Counted from the stretch's first letter, positions 17,550-27,393 are shown. The stretch: DNA of 64,000 nt from Acidobacteriota bacterium (GCA_003225555.1 QIAM01000086.1:1-64000), one strand, 5' to 3'. Numbers and translations are program-made. The notes: a model not told the origin generated them from the sequence alone.

Positions 17550-19943
17550 TCAGAATTTATCGTCGGTGTTGACGTTAAAGCCCAGGATCGCGTTGACCAA
17601 GACTGGTTGATCACCGCGCATGGCGGGGCGAAACTTCCATTTCGACAAGGAAGAAAGAATCTTCGTGGTTACGTCGGATGGACCGGACTGGAGCAGGCTG
17701 ACGATCTTGAGATTCCCGGACGCATCGATGACGCAGCGGACCACGATTTGCGAGCGTGGCAGTCCCACAGGCAAATCGGAACGCAAAGGCTCCAGGCCAC
17801 CAAGGCTTCCGAAATAGGACTGTGTCGCGGAGTCCGGATCAGCGTACTGCATGGAGAGGGGACCAAATGCCGAATCCGGGAAATATACTGAATAGTTGTC
17901 GCCGGGTAACTCGCCGTAGCGGTTGAAAGCGCCTCCGGATCGGGCCGTAGCCACGATTGTGATGGCGGGACCCAGTTGCTGCTTCACAGGCGAACGCGCA
18001 GGAACTGTGGGACTGCTGCCGCCTCCGTCGGAACCGAAGCTGGGCAGGTTTACGATTGCGGTGCTTCCTCCACTGATTGCGACACCGGGTACCGGGGGAG
18101 CACCTCTGGCGACTCTGCCTGCACCGCCCGGGCCGAGCGAGGGGGAGATGCCACTCCGAGTATTGGGGTCGATGCCGTGACCGGTCCCCACCTTTCCTGC
18201 GCCGCTGCCTTCGCCTGTCATGCCGCTGCCGGGACCGTTGCCGTGTCCGATGCTGGAGCCACCGCCAGCGCCTCCCAGGCCGGGTTTGTCGCTACCTGTG
18301 GGCGACAGTGCGAGCGAACCGGTGCCTGCGTTGCCGGGAATACCAACTTTAGATCCGGGCTGGTTGCTGATAACAACGCCGGAGCCTCCACCGCCTCCGC
18401 CGGTGGGTGGAGCGAGGGCGGACCCCACGTCGAGCGGGCTTCCCAGACCTGCGCCTCTCGTTCCTCGTCCTGAGCCGGTAAGCGACGATCCACCTCCGAT
18501 CGAGGGAGGTGGGGGGACAACGTTTCCGGCGAGCAGAGTGCCACCGGGACCTCCAGTCGGGATCGAAGCATTCCCTACGCCGCGGCCTGCGAGGGAGGGT
18601 GGAGGCGGGACTACGTTGGTGCTCAGGGCTGCTATTGATCCGCCAGGGCGGTCGCTAGCGCCAGGAGCCGACACCGACGGTGGCGGTGGGACAACGTTTG
18701 TGGCGAGCGCGGCGCCCGTGCCGTTCGGAGCGCTCCGCGCATTGGCAGAGGTGCTGCCTCCGCTAACGCTAGGTGGCGGTGGGACGACGTCGGTGGTGCC
18801 GAAGATCTTGCCCACCAGGCTGCTCATCAAGCCGCCGCTGCCAGACGGCGTGGGCGGTGGAGGAACCACGGACTTGGACGGGTCAGCAACGCTACCCGAA
18901 GCTAGCCGGTGCAAATCGCGGGACATGTCGGTGGATGGCGGTGGTGCAATCATGGAAGGAGCCGGCATCGTCAGCTTCGCGGTTCGAGCGCTCTCGCGTT
19001 CTGGAGAAGAGACCGGAGGCGGAACGACGGCGACGTTTGTCATCTGCACCGGCGATCGAGAAATCTGTGGGCTGGCGACAGTGGGCGCGGGTGGAATAAC
19101 TGTCCCGGCTAACGCGGGTGTGTTGCGAGCGCGTTCGGAAGTGACACTTGGAGCAGGCGCGATGACACTCGAATCCAATTTTGGCGCAACCAGAGTGTGC
19201 TCTCGGGAAACGTTCGGAGCAGGTGCGATGACCTCAGCTCTCAGTGAAGGAGCCGTCAGGACATTATCGCGTGTGACGCTGGGAGCGGGAGGAATGACGG
19301 AGGGTGCGGACAGGCCTCCTCGCGTGTAATCGCGCGTCAGTTTCGGCGCAGGCGCGATCACATCCGCGGGCACGGTTAAGACCGGTCGAGATGAGCGCAG
19401 ACCTTCCAGCGGCGGCGGACCCGGGTTTGGCTTGATGGCTAGCAGATTCGCTACTGCATCGCGGAAAGCTGGCAGCTTCAGATTAGGAGCATCGACGACC
19501 TTTTCAACCAGCGAGCCTCCGCGAGCAATCCGAATCGTTTGCGTATGGTGACGTGCTTGATTACCGCCCGCATTGCCAGCAATGCCGGCATGCGCGCCTC
19601 CTAAGTCTTCGGTGCGAGGGAGTTCATCGCCCGAGTAATAGATGACATCGTGGCTGGACAGTTTCGGTGGAGCATAGGGCCGGAGCTTCGCGATCTTCAC
19701 CGGGAGAACGATCACGGCAAGAACCACGAAGGCTTCGATCGCCCAGGTGGCCAACATCGGGCGATAGGGATGAAGACCGTATGGGACTTCGCCCGCCAGA
19801 CGCGCCGTCGAGCGGGCCAGCGCCGGGCGGATGGAGGTGCGGAATTCCTCCCAGGGCGAAGACCACTCGACTAAAAGTCTGGGCGCTTCGTGCTGGCGGA
19901 AAGCTCGCACTTCGATGGCCTGTTCGAGGAGTGTCTCAGTCAT
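17550..19943 (-). CDS. Proline-rich TonB-like protein at the end of the tad operon
   Basis: 797 residues. A cytoplasmic N-terminus (1-63) and one membrane helix (about 65-85, WAIEAFVVLAVIVLPVKIA) precede a very long periplasmic spacer. The spacer holds five tandem 22-residue units of type VIAPAPxVxxE..xxAPxL (about 190-305), several NVVPPPPS blocks (about 350-495) and a Gly/Ser-rich stretch (about 495-650). The C-terminus (about 710-790; LPRSQIVVRCVIDASGNLKIV, then LSSLSKWKFRPAMRGDQPV) is a TonB-type energy-transducer fold. It overlaps the DUF192 gene by four bases (ATGA type) and is the last gene of the run that starts with flp. The spacer is long enough to cross the periplasm. Role at the pilus is unknown. 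Confidence 0.8.
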   Translation of the reverse strand: MTETLLEQAIEVRAFRQHEAPRLLVEWSSPWEEFRTSIRPALARSTARLAGEVPYGLHPYRPMLATWAIEAFVVLAVIVLPVKIAKLRPYAPPKLSSHDVIYYSGDELPRTEDLGGAHAGIAGNAGGNQARHHTQTIRIARGGSLVEKVVDAPNLKLPAFRDAVANLLAIKPNPGPPPLEGLRSSRPVLTVPADVIAPAPKLTRDYTRGGLSAPSVIPPAPSVTRDNVLTAPSLRAEVIAPAPNVSREHTLVAPKLDSSVIAPAPSVTSERARNTPALAGTVIPPAPTVASPQISRSPVQMTNVAVVPPPVSSPERESARTAKLTMPAPSMIAPPPSTDMSRDLHRLASGSVADPSKSVVPPPPTPSGSGGLMSSLVGKIFGTTDVVPPPPSVSGGSTSANARSAPNGTGAALATNVVPPPPSVSAPGASDRPGGSIAALSTNVVPPPPSLAGRGVGNASIPTGGPGGTLLAGNVVPPPPSIGGGSSLTGSGRGTRGAGLGSPLDVGSALAPPTGGGGGGSGVVISNQPGSKVGIPGNAGTGSLALSPTGSDKPGLGGAGGGSSIGHGNGPGSGMTGEGSGAGKVGTGHGIDPNTRSGISPSLGPGGAGRVARGAPPVPGVAISGGSTAIVNLPSFGSDGGGSSPTVPARSPVKQQLGPAITIVATARSGGAFNRYGELPGDNYSVYFPDSAFGPLSMQYADPDSATQSYFGSLGGLEPLRSDLPVGLPRSQIVVRCVIDASGNLKIVSLLQSGPSDVTTKILSSLSKWKFRPAMRGDQPVLVNAILGFNVNTDDKF

Positions 19944-20338
19944 GCGGTCGCTATTCGCCCATCCTTCCCCACATTGAACTCAATTTTATCGCCAACTACT
20001 GTCCCGGTTTGGGCGATCGTCTGACACGGGAGTTCCAATACTGACGCAGCCTGGAAGCGCACCGGAGCGAAGCGCCAGGGCCGCAAATTCTGCTCGATGT
20101 GGACGACCATCTGCTCGCGATCCAGATAGACCACGTCAATGGGAAAGCTCATGGCCAGAGTATGGACGCCCCGGCAGGGAACAATCCAGAGCCCTCGGCC
20201 GTTACGGAAGTCACTCGCGGAGGCTCCCAGCAGGCCCCGGAGGCGCGTCCAGTGCGTGTCGGCAAGCGCCAGCGCGGTCGCCAGGTAGGCCTGCCGCGTT
20301 TGGTTGAAAGCCTGTGACTGAGGAGAAAAAACTGCCAT
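19940..20338 (-). CDS. DUF192 family protein
   Basis: 132 residues. The DUF192 hallmarks are present: RLRGLLGASASDFRNGRGLWIVPCRGVHTLAMSF-type segment (about 34-66; WIxPCxxVHTxxM), PIDVVYLD, and a C-terminal VLELP..T region. Family proteins are small beta-rich proteins of unknown biochemical role, frequently exported; no signal peptide is seen here. It starts 34 bases after tadC and its stop overlaps the TonB-like start, so it belongs to the pilus operon by position. Confidence 0.88.
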   Translation of the reverse strand: MAVFSPQSQAFNQTRQAYLATALALADTHWTRLRGLLGASASDFRNGRGLWIVPCRGVHTLAMSFPIDVVYLDREQMVVHIEQNLRPWRFAPVRFQAASVLELPCQTIAQTGTVVGDKIEFNVGKDGRIATA

Positions 20339-20372
20339 GAAATAACAAATGCTCCCGGTTCCTGTTCGGCCT

Positions 20373-21278
20373 CTACTTTCCTGACATCGGTCCCAATTGC
20401 CGGATCAACTGGATGACGGCTGGGCCGATCGTGACAAAGATGATCGAAGGCAGAACAAACAATACAAGGGGAGGTACCATCTTGATTGTTGTTTTAGCGG
20501 CCTGCTCTTCTGCCCGTTGCCGGCGTTCCGTGCGGAGCGAGTCGGAATGCACCCGGAGGGCTTGGGCGACGCTGGTGCCGAAGCGGTCGGTTTGAATCAG
20601 TGTAGCAACAAGAGAGCGGATGTCGTCAACGCCCGTGCGATCGACCAGGTTACGGAGGGCTTCTGCACGGGGCTTTCCGGCACGCATCTCGAGATTGACC
20701 AGGTGAAACTCATCGCTGAGATCGGGATGGGCATGATGCAGGTCCTGGCCAACGCGCAACATGGCCTGATCGAGAGCGAGCCCGGCCTCTACGCAGATGA
20801 CGGTCAGGTCTAGGGCGTCAGCGAGCCCAATACGGATGCGTTGCTGGCGGTCCCTAATCATGCGCTTGAGCAGAAATCTGGGGATAAAGAACCCGAGACC
20901 AGGGACTCCGGCAAGCAGCATCATGTTGTCGAAGCCGGAAAACAGAACTACTCCCGCAAATCCTGCGAAAGCCAGCAGAAGGCGCGCTCCGAAGTAGTAG
21001 TTGACGTGACCAGCTTCGCGGAAACCGGCCTGGATGAGCCATCCACGGGTGCGGGAAACGTCGGCTGGGGAGAGCGGAATGGCCCTGCTGAGAGGGTCGA
21101 GAGCCTGTTCGAGGCGCTCACGCAGGGCAGGTTTCTCCTGGACTTGCTGCTGCTGGCCTCCGAGCGCGCGCAAGCGGGCACCCAGGACAGAACTGGGAGT
21201 TACCACGGCAGCGCCGAGGGAAAACACGACGACCACGACGGTTAGAAACACGACGATGGTGAGAATCAGCGGCAGCAT
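20373..21278 (-). CDS. tadC: Tad pilus inner-membrane platform protein TadC
   Basis: 301 residues: N-terminal membrane helix (LPLILTIVVFLTVVVVVF), a cytoplasmic charged stretch, paired helices near 95-135, a type II secretion F domain (about 165-290; CVEAGLALDQAMLRV.. PDLSDEFHLVNLEMRAGKPRAEAL) and C-terminal helices. It forms with TadB the platform for Flp pilus assembly. It starts two bases after the tadB stop, indicating translational coupling. Confidence 0.92.
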   Translation of the reverse strand: MLPLILTIVVFLTVVVVVFSLGAAVVTPSSVLGARLRALGGQQQQVQEKPALRERLEQALDPLSRAIPLSPADVSRTRGWLIQAGFREAGHVNYYFGARLLLAFAGFAGVVLFSGFDNMMLLAGVPGLGFFIPRFLLKRMIRDRQQRIRIGLADALDLTVICVEAGLALDQAMLRVGQDLHHAHPDLSDEFHLVNLEMRAGKPRAEALRNLVDRTGVDDIRSLVATLIQTDRFGTSVAQALRVHSDSLRTERRQRAEEQAAKTTIKMVPPLVLFVLPSIIFVTIGPAVIQLIRQLGPMSGK

Positions 21279-21280
21279 CT

Positions 21281-22255
21281 CTAGACCTGAATCTTAATGA
21301 TCTTGCGAATTACGAAATATCCAATGGTTTGTAGCGCAATGCCGGCCACAAGCAGCGTGTGCCCGATCGGGTCGGCGAACAGGGGCTGAATGAATGCCGG
21401 GTTCAGTACAAGCATGACCGTCACAATTATGGGAGGCATGCCCATCAGCAGGGCCATGGTGAGGCGTCCCTGGGCGGTGTAGACGCGGACCTGGCGTTGA
21501 ATCTTGAAGCGTTCGCGAATCACGTAGGACAAGTTATCCAGAATCTCGGCGAGATTGCCGCCAGTTTCGCGCTGCAGCATGACGGCGGTCACAAAAAACT
21601 TTACGTCGACCAGCGGCATACGCTCGGTGAGATTGAGCAACGCGTCGCGGACTGGCATACCGAATTTCTGCTCTTCATAGAGTTTGCGAAACTCGCTGCA
21701 AACCGGCTCGGCGACCTCGTTGGAAATCATTTCCAGGGCGGTGGTGAAGGCGTGGCCGGCACGCACGGCGCGAGCCAGGGTGTCGATGGCTTCGGGAAAG
21801 AGCTCCTCAAATTTCTCGAAGCGCTTGTTCCGACGATAGGAAACGTAGGAGTAGGGCAGCACGAATCCGATCATCATCGCGAACCAGATGACGGCGGGAT
21901 TGGTGCGGGTAAACGCAATGACCAGGAATGCTGCGACGATGCCGCTGGCCACGCACAAGGCGAGAAAGTTGCCCGCGCGCAGTTTCATGCCGGCCTGCGC
22001 CAGCGTCTTCTGGATGGCGGAGACCCGCTCCGAGCGGCGCAACAAGCTATCCAGTGCGGGAATCTGGCTGAGTTGTTCGTCGCGCAAGAGCGCGAGTTCC
22101 TCTTCAGGCGCGCGCTCGGGGGCTTTCTGGACGACGGCCAGGCGTTCCTTCATCAGGCGTGCGCGGGCGCTGCGCTCGTCGAGGAACGAGCCCAGGGCGA
22201 AGGTCGCGAGCGCGACGACTAGGAAAACCAGAAATGCAAGTAGGGTTGCTGGCAT
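21281..22255 (-). CDS. tadB: Tad pilus inner-membrane platform protein TadB
   Basis: 324 residues from ATG 22255, which opens with the expected membrane helix (ATLLAFLVFLVVALATFALG) and has GGAAGTGGA upstream; the longer open frame runs antisense-like into cpaF. T2SSF domain at about 170-300 (ELFPEAIDTLARAVRAGHAFTTALEMI; FFVTAVMLQRETGGNLAEIL) and C-terminal helices. It begins 22 bases after the cpaF stop and is followed directly by tadC. Confidence 0.92.
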   Translation of the reverse strand: MPATLLAFLVFLVVALATFALGSFLDERSARARLMKERLAVVQKAPERAPEEELALLRDEQLSQIPALDSLLRRSERVSAIQKTLAQAGMKLRAGNFLALCVASGIVAAFLVIAFTRTNPAVIWFAMMIGFVLPYSYVSYRRNKRFEKFEELFPEAIDTLARAVRAGHAFTTALEMISNEVAEPVCSEFRKLYEEQKFGMPVRDALLNLTERMPLVDVKFFVTAVMLQRETGGNLAEILDNLSYVIRERFKIQRQVRVYTAQGRLTMALLMGMPPIIVTVMLVLNPAFIQPLFADPIGHTLLVAGIALQTIGYFVIRKIIKIQV

Positions 22256-22277
22256 GTTCAATCCACTTCCAAGTCTC

Positions 22278-23573
22278 TTAGACCTCCGCCTTCGCTTCGA
22301 ACAGGGCCGGCCGGAGGCGCGCCCCGGCGGTCGCCAGGCGATCGGCAAATTCCGGATGAATGCCGGTTGCGCGGAATGTCCCCCGGACCTTCCCGCTGTC
22401 ATCGATGCCGGTACGGTCGAATTCGAAAATGTCATGCATGACAGGCATGTCTCCGTCCATGCCCGCAAGCTCAGAGATCGTGATGACTTTTCGCGTGCCG
22501 TCGGAGAGGCGTGCAATCTGGATGACGGCATGAAGGGCGGCGGCGATTTGGTGCCGGACGGCGCGCTCCGGAATGTTCAGGTTCGCCATCGATACCATGT
22601 TCTCGACTCGGGCCAGAGCGTCGCGCGGAGAGTTGGCGTGCACGGTGGTCAGTGACCCCTCGTGGCCGGTGTTCATGGCCTGCAACATGTCGAAGGCCTC
22701 TTCGCCGCGGACCTCGCCGACTACGATTCGGTCGGGGCGCATGCGCAGACTGTTGATGACCAGTTCCCGCTGGCGGACGGCACCCTTGCCTTCGATGTTA
22801 GGCGGACGCGTCTCGAGGCGGACGATGTGTTCCTGCTTGAGCTGAAGTTCGGCGGCGTCTTCGATGGTGACGATGCGGTCCGAGTTGGGAATGTAGCCGG
22901 AGAGCACGTTCAGCAACGTTGTCTTTCCAGCGCCGGTTCCTCCGGAGATCAGAATGTTCAGCCGTCCCTTCACCATGGCGGAAAGCAATTCCAGCATAGG
23001 CTCGGTGAGAGTGTGGTTCTCGATCATCTGGCGGGCGGTGACCGGCTCGCGCCCGAACCGGCGGATCGAGAGACAGGGACCGTCAATCGCGAGCGGAGGA
23101 ATGATAGCGTTGACGCGCGAGCCGTCGGCGAGGCGCGCATCGACCATGGGCGAAGATTCGTCCACGCGCCGGCCGACGCGGGAGACGATCCGCTCGATGA
23201 TCTGCATCAGGTGCGAATTGTCTTTGAACGAGAGACCGGTGAGCTCCAGCTTTCCGGCGCGCTCGATGTAGACGCGGTCGAAGCAATTGACCAGGATGTC
23301 GGAAATGGTGTGATCCTTGAGCAGAGGTTCAAGCGGGCCCAGGCCGAAGATCTCGTCCAGAATTTCACGGGAAAGCCTTTCCCGCTCGGCGAAGCTGAGA
23401 GGAACGACTTCGCTGTTGACGGCGTTGCGGATGACGACCAGGACTTCGTCGCGGGCGGAATCGCCTGACGTCTTACCCAGTTTTTCGAGATCGAGGCGGT
23501 CGAGGATCTTGCGATGCAGGTCGGATTTTACCTGCTGGTACTCGGCGCGCTCGAAAGACTGCAGATTTGCCAT
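22278..23573 (-). CDS. cpaF: Tad pilus assembly ATPase TadA/CpaF
   Basis: 431 residues. A helical N-terminal domain (about 1-120) precedes the type II/IV secretion ATPase core: Walker [10 protein letters not shown] with Lys217, the Asp box, Walker B-like [14 protein letters not shown], and His box [13 protein letters not shown]. It powers Flp pilin polymerisation (and, in some species, retraction). Full length for the family. It starts five bases after the cpaE stop. Confidence 0.95.
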   Translation of the reverse strand: MANLQSFERAEYQQVKSDLHRKILDRLDLEKLGKTSGDSARDEVLVVIRNAVNSEVVPLSFAERERLSREILDEIFGLGPLEPLLKDHTISDILVNCFDRVYIERAGKLELTGLSFKDNSHLMQIIERIVSRVGRRVDESSPMVDARLADGSRVNAIIPPLAIDGPCLSIRRFGREPVTARQMIENHTLTEPMLELLSAMVKGRLNILISGGTGAGKTTLLNVLSGYIPNSDRIVTIEDAAELQLKQEHIVRLETRPPNIEGKGAVRQRELVINSLRMRPDRIVVGEVRGEEAFDMLQAMNTGHEGSLTTVHANSPRDALARVENMVSMANLNIPERAVRHQIAAALHAVIQIARLSDGTRKVITISELAGMDGDMPVMHDIFEFDRTGIDDSGKVRGTFRATGIHPEFADRLATAGARLRPALFEAKAEV

Positions 23574-23578
23574 AAGTC

Positions 23579-24763
23579 TTATACCGTCTTAAACAGAGAC
23601 CACGCGGCGCGTTTCGTGTCAGCGTCATTGCGGGTCAGTTCGTTGGCCAGCCCCGCGAAGCACCGGGCGAGCTCGGTGTGGCTTTGTTCCATCAGCGGCG
23701 TGCCGCGATCGATCGCGGTCGACACTGCGAAATACTGGTTGGGCACGCGCCACAGAAGCTTGGCACCGGCGGCCGTTTCGGCATCCGCCTCACTGAAGCC
23801 GGGAACTTTGCGAAAACGATTCAGCACGAGTCGGACGCGTTCACGGCTCCCGGTCTCTCCCAGATACTGCTGGACGCGGGCAGCGCTCCAGAGCGAAGCC
23901 ACATCGGCGCACGCGACCAACAGCACGCACTCGGAGAGATTCGCGATAAGACGACTACAGGCGTCGAAGCGGGTGGAGAGATCCACGACCACGTAGCGAT
24001 AGTGTGTGACCAGCATGTCAAACAAACGAACGAATTCTGCCGTGGAGGGGTCGATGGCTGCCGGTACATTGGCTCCAGCCATCAACTGCAGTCCGCCACT
24101 GTGCCGGGTCATGAAACTCTCGAGCAGGGAACTATCCATGCGGTGCAGGTTGCGGGTGGCGTCGGCCACGCTGAACACGGGCTTGACATTCAGATGGAGG
24201 GCGGCATGACCGAGAGGCGCGAGATCGACGAGCGCGGTTTGCCCGTGCGCGGACTGCAGGGCCAGCGCCAGGTTCACCGCGACCGTGGTAGCGCCGCTTC
24301 CGCCCTTGGCATTGACGACGGCAAACACCTTTCCTCGAGGGCCTTCCTGGCGCACGCGGCGTTGAGCCGCCGTGAGCCGGACAAACGCTTCGAGCAGGTC
24401 GGTAGTCGTGGTAGGGCGTTCGATGAACTCGCGCGCGCCCGCGCGCATGGCATTGACGATGATCTGCGGCTGGTTAAGATTGCCGATGGCGAAGACAGCC
24501 GAGTCGGGCATCTCCTGACGCAGTAGTTCAATCGCGCGCAGAGCCAACGGTGGGTTGTCGGCGGGAATATCGACCAGGGTGACGTCGGGGTTGGCGGCAC
24601 GCACTCGGCGTGCAACCGGGTCTGTCGCCGCAACCGGGAAACTGGCGCACGTATGCACGGTCCGCGCCACACTGGTGCCATCGACCAGCACCTGCAACAC
24701 TGTGCGCTGCTCATTGTCGGCTGCGACGATGACGACTGAAAGCTCTGGCATCCGTATTCCCAT
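23579..24763 (-). CDS. cpaE: Tad pilus localisation ATPase CpaE-like
   Basis: 394 residues: an N-terminal receiver-like domain (about 1-125) without a clear phosphoacceptor Asp, then a MinD/ParA-type P-loop ATPase domain (about 135-390) with a deviant Walker A around [12 protein letters not shown]. CpaE directs the pilus machinery to its site in the cell. ATG 24763 is preceded by AAGGGAG four bases upstream, favouring it over ATG 24751. Confidence 0.9.
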   Translation of the reverse strand: MGIRMPELSVVIVAADNEQRTVLQVLVDGTSVARTVHTCASFPVAATDPVARRVRAANPDVTLVDIPADNPPLALRAIELLRQEMPDSAVFAIGNLNQPQIIVNAMRAGAREFIERPTTTTDLLEAFVRLTAAQRRVRQEGPRGKVFAVVNAKGGSGATTVAVNLALALQSAHGQTALVDLAPLGHAALHLNVKPVFSVADATRNLHRMDSSLLESFMTRHSGGLQLMAGANVPAAIDPSTAEFVRLFDMLVTHYRYVVVDLSTRFDACSRLIANLSECVLLVACADVASLWSAARVQQYLGETGSRERVRLVLNRFRKVPGFSEADAETAAGAKLLWRVPNQYFAVSTAIDRGTPLMEQSHTELARCFAGLANELTRNDADTKRAAWSLFKTV

Positions 24764-24812
24764 CCACTCCCTTGCGAACTGTCCGGAATCGCCTCCGGAT
24801 CTCCAGCCAACG

Positions 24813-26225
24813 CTACTTGCCTGACGGCTTATCGGATTTATCGAACTTATCGTTCTGCATGAACGGTTTCGGATCTTTGGGCAGCGCAGGCGGCTCGGTG
24901 TTGGGTGAGATCCGCCGCACTGTACACAACACCATCAGTTCTGAATTGCTTTTCTGCGCGCTCTTGCTGCGGAAGAAATTGCCCAGGATCGGGATATCAC
25001 CCAGTCCGGGAATCTTGTTGTAGATGTCGGTGACGCGGTTATCCATCAGGCCGGCGATCACGAAACTCTGACCGTCCTGCAGTTCGAATTCGGTCTCCGC
25101 CTTGCGCGTGCTCAGCGCGGGCACGGTAAAGCCGGAAATGGTGAGAGCGTTGGCGAAGTCCAGAGTGCTGACTTCCGGCGCAACTTTCAGATGGATATTC
25201 CCATTCGGCATGATTACCGGGGTGAACTGCAACCGCACACCGAACTCCTTGAACGATATCGTGACGGCGGTGAAACCCGCTCCGGGCTGCACGATGGGAA
25301 AAGGGAACTGCCCTCCGGCGAGAAAACTGGCCTCTTTCCCGTTGATCGCGATCAAGTTCGGCTCGGCGAGTATCTGCAGAAGGTTCTTGGTTTGAAGAGC
25401 CTCGATGACTGCGCCGAAGTGAATGTCGGGACGGAAGAGGAACAGATTGAGAACATTGTTGATCGTTTGATTCGACTGGATAGGACCACTTTGTCCCGTG
25501 CTTTGTTGAATCTGCTGTTGCCCGAAGCCGCCGAATTGTCCAGTCGTACCGGTGCCGATGAAGTTTCCCGCACCCGTGGAAACAAAGTTTGTGCCCATTT
25601 GGGTGAGAGCAGAGCGGTCGACTTCCGCGAATTTTACCTGGAGCAAAACCTCCTGCGCACCGACGGGTCCAAAGGTCAGTACATTCACAACCTTGGGTGA
25701 GTAGGCGGTCGCAAGTTCGCCCGCGCGCTTGGCTACGTCCTCGGTGGACACGTGGCCGGAGAGAACGATAGCGGCACGAGAAGGCGTGACTGCAATCTGC
25801 TCGTCGGGGAACACGCGGTGTTCTTCTTCCGCACAGGCACTGACGTCGACGTCCACGCGAAGATCGAAACTGCGCGATCGCTCGAGTTCATCCCAGATCA
25901 GAAGCGAGACTTCGCCGGGAGCGCGGCCATGGACCAGGATCTGCGTCGGCGTGATTACGGTCGCATAGGCAATCGACGGATCGGTGACGGAAATGCGCTT
26001 CAAGCGTTCGGTGGTATTGATGAGCAGAGACTTGCCAACCATCACCCGCAAGGGAGCAGAGCCCGGCGGTTGCTGAGACTGCGGGGGCAGAGTCGCCGTC
26101 TGTGTGCCGGTGGGAGCGGGAGTTTGGGATTGATCCGCGGCCCCGGTTTGCTGCGGAACCTCCGACGATGCAGGCAACGCCACGACGACAGCGAACACCA
26201 CAACAAGCAGCTTGCAAACTTTCAT
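24813..26225 (-). CDS. cpaC: Tad pilus secretin CpaC/RcpA
   Basis: 470 residues from ATG 26225 (AGAGGAA about eight bases upstream; opens with signal peptide VCKLLVVVFAVVVALPASS). Pro/Gln-rich start, then the RcpA N-terminal domain with the conserved pilus-secretin motif LRVMVGKSLLI and LVHGRAPGEVSLLIWDE, a BON-like region and the secretin domain (about 270-440; VQPGAGFTAVTISFKEFGVRLQFTPVI.. and FVIAGLMDNRVTD, the C-terminal gate signature). It forms the outer-membrane pore for the Flp pilus. Confidence 0.93.
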   Translation of the reverse strand: MKVCKLLVVVFAVVVALPASSEVPQQTGAADQSQTPAPTGTQTATLPPQSQQPPGSAPLRVMVGKSLLINTTERLKRISVTDPSIAYATVITPTQILVHGRAPGEVSLLIWDELERSRSFDLRVDVDVSACAEEEHRVFPDEQIAVTPSRAAIVLSGHVSTEDVAKRAGELATAYSPKVVNVLTFGPVGAQEVLLQVKFAEVDRSALTQMGTNFVSTGAGNFIGTGTTGQFGGFGQQQIQQSTGQSGPIQSNQTINNVLNLFLFRPDIHFGAVIEALQTKNLLQILAEPNLIAINGKEASFLAGGQFPFPIVQPGAGFTAVTISFKEFGVRLQFTPVIMPNGNIHLKVAPEVSTLDFANALTISGFTVPALSTRKAETEFELQDGQSFVIAGLMDNRVTDIYNKIPGLGDIPILGNFFRSKSAQKSNSELMVLCTVRRISPNTEPPALPKDPKPFMQNDKFDKSDKPSGK

Positions 26226-26293
26226 CTTCCGATTCCTCTCCCTCTGAGGAAACCTGCGATGCCTATTTGTCCACGTTGGAGGTTGTTTCCCGA

Positions 26294-27157
26294 TCACTTC
26301 ACCTCAGTCCCATCTTCGGAGAATTTGTGCACTTCAGCCTTTTTGTCGCCCTGGTAGACCTCGACGCTGAGAACCGTGGGGGCAGGCGCGGGTGCCTCAG
26401 TCTTCTTCTTGACGGGGTGGACGCGGGGAACCGGAGCCGGAGTTATCGACGGAGTGCTGCCTTTGTAAAGGCCTTTAGCATTCGAGGCCGCGACCTCATC
26501 CTGTCGCGTATCGAGGGGATTGCGCAGGGAAAGCTGGATGTGTCCCTCAGCGCTGGCGAGAGTCAGACGCTGGGCATCGTCGGGAGAAACCAGCAGCGTG
26601 ATCACAGGCGTGTTCTGGGCTTCACCGGTTGAGGTCCGTTCGAGGGTGTGTCCGGATGCAATCACGGCGACATTCTGCAATACCGTCGTGGTCTGCTGTT
26701 CGCTGCCGCCGTTGGGAGTTCCTGTGAGCAGGACATCGACGCGCGTTCCCGGAGTAACAAATCCTGCCACCGAGACGATTTCATTCACCCGCACTGAAAC
26801 GGCGCGCATCCCAGGAGGGATCAGCGAAGGCAAACCGGAGCCTGCGTTCTCTGGCGCTAACTTGCTGGGCAGTACGAACTCGCCCTTGGCGATGGGAACG
26901 ACCACTCCTCGACCGAGAACCTGGGAGCGCTTGGTGTAAGCCCCCGCAGGCAGGCTGGTGGGCGGAAACTTGACGAGATGCACGTCATGCTCTTCCACCT
27001 TGGATCCGACCTGGATGTCATTGGCAGCAACCACGACGTCGACGCCTGACTCAGTGGACGGGCCCCTGGCTTGCATGTTCTTGTACACCAGCGCGCTGAC
27101 GAAAGCGCCCAGCGCGAGGGCGAGACCGCCGATCATTAGCAAACGTTTGCGATTCAT
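26294..27157 (-). CDS. cpaB: Flp pilus assembly protein CpaB/RcpC
   Basis: 287 residues: one N-terminal membrane helix (LLMIGGLALALGAFVSALVY), a SAF domain (about 42-105; VVVAANDIQVGSKVEEHDV.. GRGVVVPIAKGEFVLPSKL), then the RcpC domain (about 115-220; VSVRVNEIVSVAGFVTPGTRVDVLLT). The C-terminus is a Pro/Lys/Ala linker and a terminal strand. It is a periplasmic partner of the secretin. Located between flp and cpaC as in canonical tad loci. Confidence 0.93.
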   Translation of the reverse strand: MNRKRLLMIGGLALALGAFVSALVYKNMQARGPSTESGVDVVVAANDIQVGSKVEEHDVHLVKFPPTSLPAGAYTKRSQVLGRGVVVPIAKGEFVLPSKLAPENAGSGLPSLIPPGMRAVSVRVNEIVSVAGFVTPGTRVDVLLTGTPNGGSEQQTTTVLQNVAVIASGHTLERTSTGEAQNTPVITLLVSPDDAQRLTLASAEGHIQLSLRNPLDTRQDEVAASNAKGLYKGSTPSITPAPVPRVHPVKKKTEAPAPAPTVLSVEVYQGDKKAEVHKFSEDGTEVK

Positions 27158-27234
27158 GAAGCTCCCTCAAAAACGCAGACTATCCTTACCGCCGCCAACC
27201 GTTCGCCCGCAATCGCGGTTGCCAATGACGGTGA

Positions 27235-27393
27235 CTACTGGATGGAGCTGGCCACGGAAGAGAATACGTTGTTGGCGTTGGTCCCAATAAGCCGGACTGT
27301 GCCCACCACAATCACCAGGATCACTGCCAGCATGACGGCGTACTCGGCGATGTCCTGGCCCTCGTCGGACCACAACCTACAAATGTGTTGCAT
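27235..27393 (-). CDS. flp: Flp-type pilin, 52 residues
   Basis: Found by translating the minus strand upstream of cpaB. The 52-residue product opens MQHICRLWSDEGQDIAEYAV and continues with a hydrophobic helix (MLAVILVIVVGTVRLIG, residues 21-37) and a short polar tail (NNVFSSVASSIQ). It has the Flp/Fap hallmark: a short charged leader, then the prepilin-peptidase site with Glu at +5 (GQDIAEYAVML, cleavage expected after Gly12), then the helix that packs in the pilus. GGGGAGG lies about ten bases before the ATG. It is the first gene of the minus-strand tad operon. No prepilin peptidase (TadV) is encoded nearby. Confidence 0.9.
   Translation of the reverse strand: MQHICRLWSDEGQDIAEYAVMLAVILVIVVGTVRLIGTNANNVFSSVASSIQ

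Noticed and set aside
18220-19329. A 369-residue plus-strand open frame in the TonB-like gene
   Set aside because: It is the complement of the proline/glycine repeats; repetitive GC-rich DNA leaves several frames open by chance.
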